Of a stretch of 64,000 nucleotides of DNA, positions 1-11,156 are shown one piece after another. The stretch's first letter is position 1; every line of letters starts with the position of its first letter. The notes under the pieces were generated by a model. That model made no database searches and had not been told where the DNA came from. It worked only from the letters and a program-made list of their open reading frames with translations. A program made the translations under genes and the position numbers. Source of the stretch: Strongyloides papillosus (lineage: Eukaryota > Nematoda > Chromadorea > Rhabditida > Strongyloididae). The DNA lies in the NCBI GenBank assembly GCA_005656395.1, contig SRSI01000028.1:434001-498000 (forward strand), written 5' to 3'.

Positions 1-38
1 TTTAGAAAAAAATTTTTAATGGTATTATTTAAGGAAGA

Positions 39-3000
39 TTAAAATTTATAAATAAACATATGATGATGTATCAATTTTGCAATATCATCTCCGGCATCCG
101 TTATTAAAGTTATCACATTGTTTAATGGCATTAAAATAGATAGCTTATATTCTTGTGGATAAAAGTCGGAGTAGTTAATGTCATCAAAATTTATCTTCAA
201 AATAATATTTCTTTTTTTTTCATCTAGAAATGTTAAACCTTCTTTGTTAATTGCAAGAATACCATTTGTCAAATCTCCTATAGGGGATGAATTATTTATA
301 ACTTCTTTGATATGATAAAATATTGCAGAAAAAAGATAATATTTTTGGAGTGTCATTAAAAATAAACTTTTTGCTTGTAATGTGCTCATCTCAATCTCCC
401 ATTCTTTAATTTTATCTAAAATTCTTTTGGTCCAATTTTGTAAGGTTATTCGTGGATATTTTTCTAATATGATTGATGGTACCAAGGATTCAATGCAATT
501 ACAATTGATAGGTGTTGCCATACCAATACTATCAGAATAGTGTATTAAGGCACCCAATAAAGAGATATTGTTAAGTTCTTTTGCAGTTAGTGATTTTTGA
601 TCACAATTTATCATGTATAATCCAGAAATGTAATCTGGTAAAATCTGTAAGAAAAAAAAAGTATTATGGATAAAATTATTTTACTTTGAATTTATTATAA
701 TAATAATATGTTCTTTGCCTTTTCAAAATAACGCTCTAAGAAATGTAAAGATTATTTTTAATTTAAAAAATTTTAAAATAAATATTTCCTAGATAGGAAC
801 TACCACATGAATTGCGTGACATACTAAAATGTATTGAAAAATTCTTTAATCTAATTTTTATAATTTTTCTCGTTTATAGAATGTATTTTCTTAGAAATTT
901 ATAAAAAAATAATACTTTAAACGACAGTTGGTAAGTAAAAACAATTATTCATTGAATTTTTAGCAAAAAAAAAGTTGTTTTTAAGAATTAAATTATTTTG
1001 TCAGTAATCTCAATTATATTTTTTACAAAAAGTAACAAAATTTATAATTTATGTATGATAATTTATTAAATTTTTGTAAATATATATTTTTCATTGTTTT
1101 TAAGATATTTGAGTTGTTAAAAAATAATACAATTAATTTTTGGTGTTAAATTTAATTACTTATTATAAGAAAACAAAATTCAACCTATAAAAATGCGTCA
1201 GTTAATAAGTTTTGTTCTATTTAAAAGATTAATAATCTAAAATATCACATACAAATTAAAAAATAATTCATCTATTTATAAACAGCATTAAATAATGGTT
1301 TGTTCTATTCAACATAATTACTTTCTATAAATATTGTATTACTTTTATGTCCTATTTAAAATATAATAATATAATCAAATAGTAAGCGTATTATTTCTCA
1401 CTCAAGTATATAAGATAATTCTTAGTATCATTTAAATTTATTATCAAAATGACGTTTATGAGATTCTTTACACTTTTTTTTAAATAAATAAAATTGTAAA
1501 CAATATACATTAATTCAGTATTCCCTAATTCTCGAAATGTATTTTAAATAATATGTAAACTACATCAATCTACATATAATTAATTTAAATAAATTAGAAA
1601 TATACTATCGAATTTGAAGTACAAAATAATAAAAGATGTTTTATCGATTATATAAACAAACCTGATAAAATAATGTATCAATAAGAAGATTATTATCAAA
1701 TCTTAATGGAGAAATCCATACAAGCCTCTTTAATACAAGCATTATTTTTTTCCTTTCCAATGTCATTTTCGTTGTAACATCTAATATATATTCATTATTT
1801 GAAATAATTTTCATATTATTTTCATTCTCAATTAGGTAGCAAAGACTAAATTCTTGTTGTTCTCCAACTGAAAATATATTCATCTCACGACAGATATGTT
1901 TAATAATATCTTCAGCAACACTACTTGTTGTTGTATTAATAAACATTTTATGACCACCTGGAAGGAGATATGGTTGACGTTTAACATATTTTCCTTTCTT
2001 TATTAGAAATAAATAAAATTAATTATATAATAAAAATAAGGAACATACCGTTATAGCTTCAACCTCACTTGCTGATAATAACAATTTCCTTCCACCGTAC
2101 TTTAATGTTTGTTCTAAATTTTTTAAACAGGTCATAGCTGTTTGATGGCAACTTCTTTTTTTATCAAATGCAACAATTTTTATAAAATTTAATAAATATG
2201 GTTTAAGAATATCAGAAGAGGTAAAATATGATGTTAGAATTGTGAATAATCTCCAACCTTTCAACAAACTTTCTGGTTCTTTGCTAGTATTATTTGTTAA
2301 TTGTTTCATCATCTGACAATAAATTTCATCATTTAATGGAGGATTTTCTTTACACAATGTTAATAATTCATAAACACAATCTGTTAACGTTTGATTTTTC
2401 TTCAAATTTTCATCTCCCATATATCTCATTATACACATAAAACTACATAAACTTCCTTTTTGTAAATCGTTATCACGTAATGATAATAATGAAGATGCTA
2501 TTGGTTTGGGAGAATATTTTATTAGTGTTGATATATCCTTCCATGTCCAATCTTTGTCCTTTTTCTTAAATAATATATTGATTTCACTTCCACGTTTTTG
2601 TTTTTGAAAGTAGTTTATTGCAAATTCAGCCATTGAGAATGTTTCTATATTCGTTGACTCATAAATAAAGTCATTATCGATAAACTAAATAAACAAAAAA
2701 GATGTTTAGAAGAAAATAACAAATAATATTTTTAAAAAGTTTTCAATTTTTTTATTAAAATGTAATCTTTCTTTCAAAAAAAATGTTTTTTTTAGTATCT
2801 CATCTATTTATTAAGAATATGTCGTAGTATTTTTAATAGTCATTTTAAAGAAAATGTTTTTGTTTTATCTCGCTCAAAATGTATATGCGATAACAAAAAG
2901 AGATATTTTTTATATTTTTCAATTATATGGATGACGAGAAGGGTATGGTTGAAGATTGTTATCTTTAAAATTTTCCTGAATATTACCATTTGGTGTATGA

Positions 3001-6000
3001 TCATAATTTGATGATCCATACATTCTTTGTGGTGGAGGACATGGTTCAACTGTCCATAATGGCCATTTAAAACTAAAACAACAGCAATTAATTTTGTAAT
3101 GTTTTTGTTTCCTTATTGGTCTTCCATCTTTGTCGTATCCTATTATAGCATTTTGATCAAAATATCCATTATTTGCGGCTGTCCCTGATGAAGCCCATTT
3201 ATTTTGACGTTTTGTGGAGTGTGATCTACTTTGTCTATTTCCAAATTTGGCTGATTTATTTAAAAATTGTTTACTCCTCTCATGCTGTTGAGATGATAAC
3301 ATATTTGATTGTCCATATGGTATGGATTGTTGATCATGTATCATTTGATCTCTACCTTTTGTTCCATATGATGATTCATGATAACTATCGTAACGATTAC
3401 TACTATGATGATAGTGTCCACCGCCACCTACTCCTGAATTGGAATATTGATAAGTTGGCAATGCTCCAGATTGTTGTTTATTACTACTATAAGTTCTAAC
3501 ATCTTCAATATGCCTTCTATTGGAGGAAGGTTTTATTGAGGTAGAGTTAAAGGCAGTATAGTCAGTTGGTGGGTAATAATATGCTTGATCTTTATATCTC
3601 ATACCGTTTATTGGTATAGCAGACATACTTCTAGACATTTTAACTTGTCTATCATAAATTTCCTCAATATTTCCTGTATCGTGACCATGATACTCAACAC
3701 TTTTATTGTAGTTATTTGAATCAGTAAAACCAAAATCATCATTAAATCCTCTAGGTGAGTAGTCTTTTGATTTTAGAGGTTGTGATTGATAATGATCATC
3801 TTTAAAGTCGAAAGAGGAACTAAAACCTCTTCTGTCATGAAGATTTTTAGAGGGATAGTAATCAAAATGAGGTCCTGGTACTCCGGTTGATGTTACTCTC
3901 CTTGGGAGTGTTGAAAATTGTGATTGAGATGTCTTTTTATCATGATATAGATTTTCTTGATGTTGATTGGTTATTTGTGAATTGTTTCTTGAATGAAAAT
4001 AATTATCTTGACGATATGGAGAATCATTTCTGTCATATGAATTTGAACGATTTTTAAAACCATTTTGATTTTTTGTTGGAAAATAATTATCATTATTAGT
4101 TGGTTGTGAAGTTATTTCTGGTTTTTTATACTCCGATTTATGTTCATTTGGAGGATGTTCAACCATTTTTATATTATGATGAATAGTATGTGAACCCATT
4201 TTTTTATAAACTAATAGAAATGTTTATTATTTTTTAAAATATAAATGTCCTTAAAAACTTAATAATTCTTGTTTAATATTTTTTCTATTTAAAATGTTTA
4301 AGCAAATTAGAAAAAAATAATTCACACATAAATGATTTTCGCGACTTTAAAAATTTTTACAAAACGTTTTAAGGAATAGGTACTAAAGAACTCTACAGTA
4401 TAAATAACTTTTGATATTATGATAAAATGAATGTAAAACGTTGAATAATATTAAATATATTTTCCATTATTAGATTATAAACTATAATTTTTATAAATTT
4501 TAAACTGTTAGTTTAAGATAGAGGTAAAATTATCAAATATTAAAACATTATACAAAAGATAGATGTGATGAATAATATATAACTATAGAAGGAATAGAAT
4601 ACATTAAGCTACAAATAATGTTTAATAATTTTAAACTAGATTAATCTTTTATAGATCATTTATTAAAATGTGGAAATTAATGACAATTATTTTCATTATT
4701 TGTTTAGTACATATAAAGACTTAGAGAGAAAAGGAATAATAAATAATTTAGATTTTAAACTATGTACAAAAAAATATCATAATATGTTTGAAGTGAAAAT
4801 AACAAAAAAGTAAAAACATCCTTAAAATAGATCAATTCGTTGTTTTTTTTACACCCATCATCTGTTATACTCATTTATTTCTACTAACACACTAAATAAA
4901 TAAATTAAAGCCCTTTCTGAAATTAATACATCTATTTATTATGTTAATACGTCAATAAATACAAAAAATAACAGGTTTTAAGAATTTTTACCTGTATAAA
5001 ACTCTCCTATTATTTATTAAAACAACTTATTTGAAGAATCTAGGTCTTTAACCATGTCTAATGATAATTTATATTTTTTTTTATAAATTTTAATAAATAT
5101 ATTTATATTAAAATAATTATCATATATATTTATATAAAAACTACATTAATGAAACTATTAACCATATATGGTTAATTAATAAAAGGTTTTATTTTTTTGT
5201 GCGCAATACGCATAAAAATACCATTACTTTACAACATATTTTAAATAACTTTAGTACAAAATGCTTATTTTTATTCGTTAATAGATTCTTAAATTTTTTT
5301 TTACTTTACATCAATGAATAAACGACACATTATGCAAACTATTTTAATTAATGAACAAAAACTGTTAAAAATAAAGTGGATATATATTTAATTATTAATG
5401 AAATAAATTTATATATTAAAATTTTTTAATTGAGCGTAGTAAAAATTTTTTTAAAATAATTATATATGAGTAGGGTAGAAGAAAAATTGTGTTTCATGAA
5501 AGAATAATTTAAACATCTTTTTAAAAATTATGTTTAATCAATTACTTTTATATGATTTTAAAGGAAAACTTACTTGTTGGTGATCAAAATAAGGCGTTAC
5601 ATAGGAATCATCCTCTGTGCATGTCATTGAAACATACTCCGTTGAAAACCAACCTACAGAGTTATTACATTTACCAAACAACCATCCATTTCCATGATTA
5701 GGTATTGTACTTTTATGATAATAATTATCATTTATAATCTGAATTTGACTGCCTTTATCAAATGATAATAATTCATTGTTATTACTTAGAAATGGAGCAA
5801 TGGCATGAACATATACTGGTTTCTCTAATATTGGATTCAAGTAAATATGTACCAATTTTCGAATTTCTTCACTTTCATTTGATGTTAAAAATTTAAAGTT
5901 TATGTTATTATAAAGGTAAATTGAGAATATATTTTCATCTTCAAAATATGTATCGGCTATCTCATCATAAGAAATCGTATCAATAATTTTATATGGAGAA

Positions 6001-9000
6001 TGGGTAAAATTTGGTATAATTTCAACAATATATATTCCATTTTCTGATACATGAAGTTGATACTTCTCATTACCTTTCTCTGTAATTTTCTCTACATAAT
6101 ATACCCTACTAAAGTATAATGGCCACCTTCGAGCACAATTAACAATATCATCCTTCACCTTAAATGGAATTTTCTCTGGCATATCAATATCATTTAATGA
6201 CATTTTATTGTATCTTAATATATTGTTAATAGCATTTCTCTCTTTCTTCTCAATTCGATATGGATTATTTTCTTTACAATCATTAATTATTTGAAGGTAA
6301 ATTAAATCAACTTCATATTTATCAGTTATCTCACAAGGAAAGAATAATTCTTTTCTTAATATTAAATTGTATAATTTAGGAGATACTAAAATTGCACCTT
6401 TATTTTTTGAATGATCTGATTGTATACTATCACTTATGTATGATTTTTTTTCTCCCAATTTTACTAATGTTTGAAGTTCCATCATACTTAATGCCATTGA
6501 AGATTCTTCTACTTTTGAATGTCTATCAATATTTGGTGTTACTTTAGATGTTGATAGGGTATTGTATATCGATGATGATGTCTCGTAATCGTGGTAATCA
6601 TAGAAGTTTTGTTTATTAAAAGTATTTGTTGGTACTTCTTTAATATTCTCTATACCACCTTGAATATTTTTGACTAAAGTTTTCTCTATTGATGATCTTA
6701 ACATATTATTGTTACCTTCTGATATTGCGTTATTAAAAATATTGTCAATTAAATCTTCAACGTCATCATCAACCTCTAAGATTGGAGTGTACCTTAATGG
6801 AGAGTAAATTTCCTTTTCTAATGATTTTGCCGACATATTTACACATTCCATATTATTTCCATTCTCATCAAGTTTTGAAATATCATTATTGTTGTTGTCA
6901 TCGAAAATTTTTACTCGTTCAGGTACATTTTTCTCCTCAACGATATAAACTCTCCTCAATGTTCTTGGTGATAACAAATTGTCATTTGAAAAGGAAGATC
7001 TTTTTCCAACATTGTTTCCCATCTCATCTATCATAATATTTTTAACATTTGTTTGTGATGCCTCAAAGGTATCTGATGACTCCTCATTGTGTTTTGGTCG
7101 TTTCATTGTTGATGGAAATGTAAACTTTTCATTTTTTATAATATTTATCATGTCATTTTCTACCATATAAATAATATCAAAAATATAGTCTTTTTCTTCT
7201 AATTTTATTATCATTTCATTTTTTATAAATTCTCCATCAACATTCCATCCATTAACATTTCCTATACTCATTTTTCCTAAGCAGTTTTTAACTATTTCCT
7301 TTATTGTACTTAAACTATCAATTTGTATTGACACCATACACATTCCACTGACATTAATTCTAATACATAATGGTTGTTTTTTTGAAAATGTAATCATCTC
7401 ATATGTTGTTATGGGTGAGTATTTTCTAGACGTTTGTAGTTGACTTATTGATAAATGTCGATAAAATATTTGAGTAAATAGTATTTGTAATGTGCTTTTT
7501 TGGGAATCAAAATAATTTAATAAAACAGGAAAAAGAAATGGCGATGGGAGGAATGAATTTAATGTTACTAGAAGTAATATTAATATTCTATCAACTTCTT
7601 TTTTTGAAGAATTATTATAGGTTTGATTTAGTATTTGTATATATATTTCATCTCTTAACTTTATATTACTTATTCCAGTTTCAATTATATTTTTTACAAA
7701 AAAATTACTAATTTTTTCTGAACTCATAAATTCTAGAATTATTTTAAATACCCTCAAGGATTCACGGTAATCAATCTCATTTTCTTTTTCTAAAAATGGT
7801 GCGAATATTACCTCTCTTTTGACTCCTATTTTATGGTATTTAATGTATTTTTTCGTAAATTCTTCGATTGATATTGGGATAATTGATAAAATATCTTGTT
7901 CAATTGGTATTTTTTCATACTCCTCTTCTATTTCCAGTTTTAGTTCATATGTGTCTGTAGTTTTTCCGATTGGAATACATATATCTTTTGATTTAGCAAC
8001 AAATTTACAATTATCATTCTCCTTCATTAATTTTTCTTTAATTTCATATTTCTTTTTCACTATCAATTTTCTTGCATTCCACCCTCTAAAGTATGATTGA
8101 ATTTTTATTGTGGCAGATTTTTTTGATTGGAAAGATTTTCTAGCTTTAAATCCTCTGTATAATGCTTGAATTTTGATAATGCATCTCATGAAATGTTTAT
8201 ATTTCCTCCATTCTAGTTGTTTTGCCAACTTTTCATTTAAGTAAACTATATTATTTACAATTAAATAATCATTTGTGAATCTAGATCCTTGATTAATTAA
8301 AATATTATTTGTTATTTGGTTATCATTCTGTTTTTTCATTAAACTGTTGGGTAGTAAAATTTTAAATTCATTTAAAAATTGTGTTATATGATATCGGTGA
8401 TTAAAGTTATTTGATTTAATTTTCAATAAATCTAATAAACCTTGTGATTTTAATTGTTTTGTTATGAAATTACAATCAAATTCTTTTGAATTCCTTTTTA
8501 ATGATGGTTTTAAACAAAATACAAAAATATTTTCAGTATTTGAAAGTTTTGATATAATATTTTTTTTTAATGATTCAACTATCTCTGAGGCCACAAATTT
8601 TTGGTTAACCCTTTCTTCGATATCAGGTTGAACATGGAACATTGATACAATTGTCTGTAAATTAAATCATAAATACAAAGAAATATAAATAACTTACCGA
8701 ATTTTCAGATTTCAAAAAAATACCATCAATCCAGTTATAAATTTTTCTTTTATTTTGTAATAAAAAATCAGAAACATTATAATATTGAACACCAAAAAAA
8801 TGTTTAATTCCAAATTCAAATGTTTTGATAGAACGTGAATTTAAATAACAATTTTGATCAATAAAATTTAAATCAAATTTTTGAATTAATGCTGAGTTTG
8901 ATGTTAGTGGAAAAATACATTCATCGTTAAGTATTGTTAATAAATTTTTTTTATCATTAACTAAAATATTTAAACAATTTTCATTGGTCTTTTTTGTTAA

Positions 9001-10230
9001 TGAAATATCATCTTCTACCATTCCATTATTATTTAAATAAAATTCCATATATTTTGATAAAAATATATTCATGTATAATTCATTTGTTATGTTGGTGCAA
9101 AATTCATCATATTCATTGTAACCAGATGATGTATAACCTTTATAATCAAACATATAAATGCTTGAATTACCTTTATCATTGTAGATATTTTCAATTCTCA
9201 TTAAAACCCAGTCAATTAACTTTTTATATAAAATTTCAATCAAGCCATCACGTAAATCTAAGGCTTTTCCAATGTTATTACCAAACTTTTTATAATTAAA
9301 AATATTGTAAATCTCTGATATTTCTAATTTCAATAATTTTGTTATTGATAAAATTTCAGGTTTTTGGCAAAGTTTAACGATTTTGTCATCAGAATTTGTG
9401 TCAGTGTAGAAAGAAATATTTCCAATATTAAGGATTCCACAAATAATAGATTGAAATGTCTCAAAATGTTCCTCAGTAAAACCTAGTATATTAAGCATAC
9501 AATTTTTTAAATTATTATACTCATTTCTACAAAGTTGTTTTTCCTTCTTATCTAATAGCGTATTATTTAATAGAAAGAATTCTTTATTTTTTAAATTAAA
9601 TCTTTCCTTATCATTTTCATCCATTCCATAAAACATTGTATAGAAAATATTAAAATTCTTAACATTTTCATTAAAACATATTAATTTATTATACCCATTG
9701 AACAATACATTTCTTAATTCAATTCCACTTATTCCATTTATTGATATATTAACCTTATATAATAAAGGAATTTCAGTGATACTATCAATACAACATAAAT
9801 TTCTTATCAATAAATGAATACTATTAATAACATCACAATTAAAATTCTTGTTTTTATTGAGCGAAAATTTTGAAAAATATTTAAGGCATTTGTAGATATT
9901 ATATGTTTTACCACTTTGTGATCCACCATTTAAAATAATAGAAACATCCTTTTTTGACACTAGACTTCTTATCAATGCTGTCCTTGCAACATCATAAATG
10001 TGTGGAGGTAAATTTGTTACGTCATTTTCATTATCATAACAATTAAATGGTAATCTATCTTTAATTATATCATGTTTTGATGGTTTTAAGTATAGTAAAA
10101 AATTATCCTCAAAAATCTAAAAAATATTATTTTATCATTAATGTGGATGTAAACTTACATAATTTTCATTGTTTTTGTGTAATTCTTTTAACAATGAAAT
10201 AAGTTGATTTTGTTTATCAATATGTGACAT
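39..10230 (-). CDS. MyTH4-FERM unconventional myosin with degenerate motor
   Basis: Actin-based motor-family protein of the class VII/XV/XII type (possibly like C. elegans HUM-4). Exons: 10230-10159, 10116-8698, 8654-5574, 2684-2049, 1997-1662, 644-39; all junctions are phase 0, giving about 2049 residues. Domain order: motor about 1-620 (NLPPHIYDVA near 60, P-loop-like GGSQSGKT near 87, FDYKGYT near 347, VFCLKPS near 540), two IQ motifs about 652-694, MyTH4 about 747-905, FERM about 919-1440 with a long low-complexity insert, SH3 about 1445-1516, second MyTH4 1525-1736, second FERM 1737-2049. The P-loop, switch I and switch II all depart from the myosin consensus. The 5' end is uncertain: ATG 10230 is the first in-frame methionine, but the frame stays open to an acceptor-like AG at 10273-10274, so an upstream exon may exist. 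The large intron 2685-5573 contains another gene. Confidence 0.85.
645..1661 (-). other. Myosin intron, about 1 kb
   Basis: Intron between the two halves of the second FERM domain. The donor on the minus strand is CAG|GTTTGT and the acceptor is a pyrimidine-rich tract ending TTACAG. AT-rich; I see no gene or clear structure in it. Confidence 0.7.
2919..4199 (-). CDS. Low-complexity basic protein nested in a myosin intron
   Basis: Single open frame of 426 codons from ATG 4199 to TGA, on the same strand as the host myosin and wholly inside its 2685-5573 intron. I do not recognise the family. The product is polar and apparently disordered, rich in Ser, Asn, Gln, Tyr, His and Arg, with many RSNS/RSMS/RSHS-type basic-Ser sites and a Gly-Gly-Gly-Gly-His run near residue 260. 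Its only compact segment is near the C-terminus: a basic stretch (GRPIRKQKHYK) followed by INCCCFSFKWPLW, which could be a palmitoylated membrane-contact segment. There is no signal peptide. A TTAG just upstream of the start could be a trans-splice acceptor. It is real rather than chance because 426 stop-free codons are very unlikely at this AT content and base use is markedly richer than in the surrounding intron. Function unknown. Confidence 0.7.
   Translation of the reverse strand: MGSHTIHHNIKMVEHPPNEHKSEYKKPEITSQPTNNDNYFPTKNQNGFKNRSNSYDRNDSPYRQDNYFHSRNNSQITNQHQENLYHDKKTSQSQFSTLPRRVTSTGVPGPHFDYYPSKNLHDRRGFSSSFDFKDDHYQSQPLKSKDYSPRGFNDDFGFTDSNNYNKSVEYHGHDTGNIEEIYDRQVKMSRSMSAIPINGMRYKDQAYYYPPTDYTAFNSTSIKPSSNRRHIEDVRTYSSNKQQSGALPTYQYSNSGVGGGGHYHHSSNRYDSYHESSYGTKGRDQMIHDQQSIPYGQSNMLSSQQHERSKQFLNKSAKFGNRQSRSHSTKRQNKWASSGTAANNGYFDQNAIIGYDKDGRPIRKQKHYKINCCCFSFKWPLWTVEPCPPPQRMYGSSNYDHTPNGNIQENFKDNNLQPYPSRHPYN
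4200..5573 (-). other. Upstream part of the large myosin intron
   Basis: Noncoding sequence between the myosin donor (AA|GTAAGT, first intron base 5573) and the start of the nested gene. It presumably holds the promoter of the nested gene. The one distinctive element seen is the 20-bp palindrome at 5157-5176. Confidence 0.6.
5157..5176. promoter_or_regulatory. 20-bp palindrome containing a CArG box
   Basis: Perfect inverted repeat ATTAACC-ATATAT-GGTTAAT whose centre, CCATATATGG (5162-5171), matches the SRF consensus CC(A/T)6GG. It lies about 960 bp upstream of the nested gene's start codon. A match in AT-rich DNA may be chance, but the flanking symmetry is unusual. Confidence 0.35.
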
Positions 10231-10274
10231 ATCAATCGAATTTGCATATGTTGAAATAAACGTAATACGTATCT

Positions 10275-11156
10275 AGAAAAAATAATATTAATATTGTAGC
10301 AATATATTTGGTAATATTTTAAAAAATTGTGAGATAAATATAATTTAAATAAATTTATTGAAAGTAGGTTTAACTTGTAAATTTATTATTATAAAGATTT
10401 TCTTCAAAATAAACTTATTTGGGTCACTTTCTGACCTTATCACTTAGTTATAATTTAAGATTAATAGTTAAAGAATGCCGTGTTTTTAGTAATCATACTA
10501 TACTTTCTAAGAACAATAAGGATTGTATATAAAAGGTATAGAAGAAGATTCTATTTTAATATATGACATATATGTAACAACGATTGTTGTATTTTACAAA
10601 TATATCCAATTTTAAAAATTATATTAATTTATTTTTAGGACTAATTAATTTATAGTTGGCATACTTTTTTCTTTTACTACCATAACAAAAAATAAAAAAA
10701 ATTTTTAAAGAAGAGATTTTAATAAAAAAAAATAGTTAAAAAAAAGACATTTATATGGTAAATTTTATTTACGATGCAATAAGTGCTATATAATTAATCT
10801 TTTTAAAAACATTTATCATAATTAACTGATAAAAAAATAAAAAGATAATTCTTAAGGTATTCCAAATATATGTAAAAAACCCGAGAACTACCCTAAAAGG
10901 CATATTTCAAGAGCATCAATAAAAAAAATGACATTATAGAAATATTTTTTCTTTTTTTAAAAAAATATAATATTAAAGCCCATAATAGTTGATAAAATGT
11001 ATTTTTACAAAAATAGAGATAGATTTGTTTGATAAAACAATTTTTATAAAATGACAAAAAAATTTGTTTCTTTTTATCGTGCATTAAATAACATCCGTAT
11101 TAATAATTTCTTTTTCCATCCACCAATTACTTCTTTTTCATTCATATTTTTTTTGT
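10275..11156. other. Intergenic region, myosin 5' side / transporter 3' side
   Basis: AT-rich. It lies upstream of the myosin and downstream of the transporter stop codon, so it should hold any missing myosin 5' exon, its promoter and the transporter 3' UTR. No convincing gene seen. Confidence 0.6.

Noticed and set aside
2840..3049. 69-codon minus-strand frame overlapping the nested gene's 3' end
   Set aside because: Out of frame with the 426-codon frame it overlaps, His/Ile/Lys-rich, no domain or splice support.
6782..8100. Several plus-strand frames of 60-95 codons inside the myosin gene
   Set aside because: They are antisense shadows of the myosin exons; composition is dictated by the minus-strand coding sequence.
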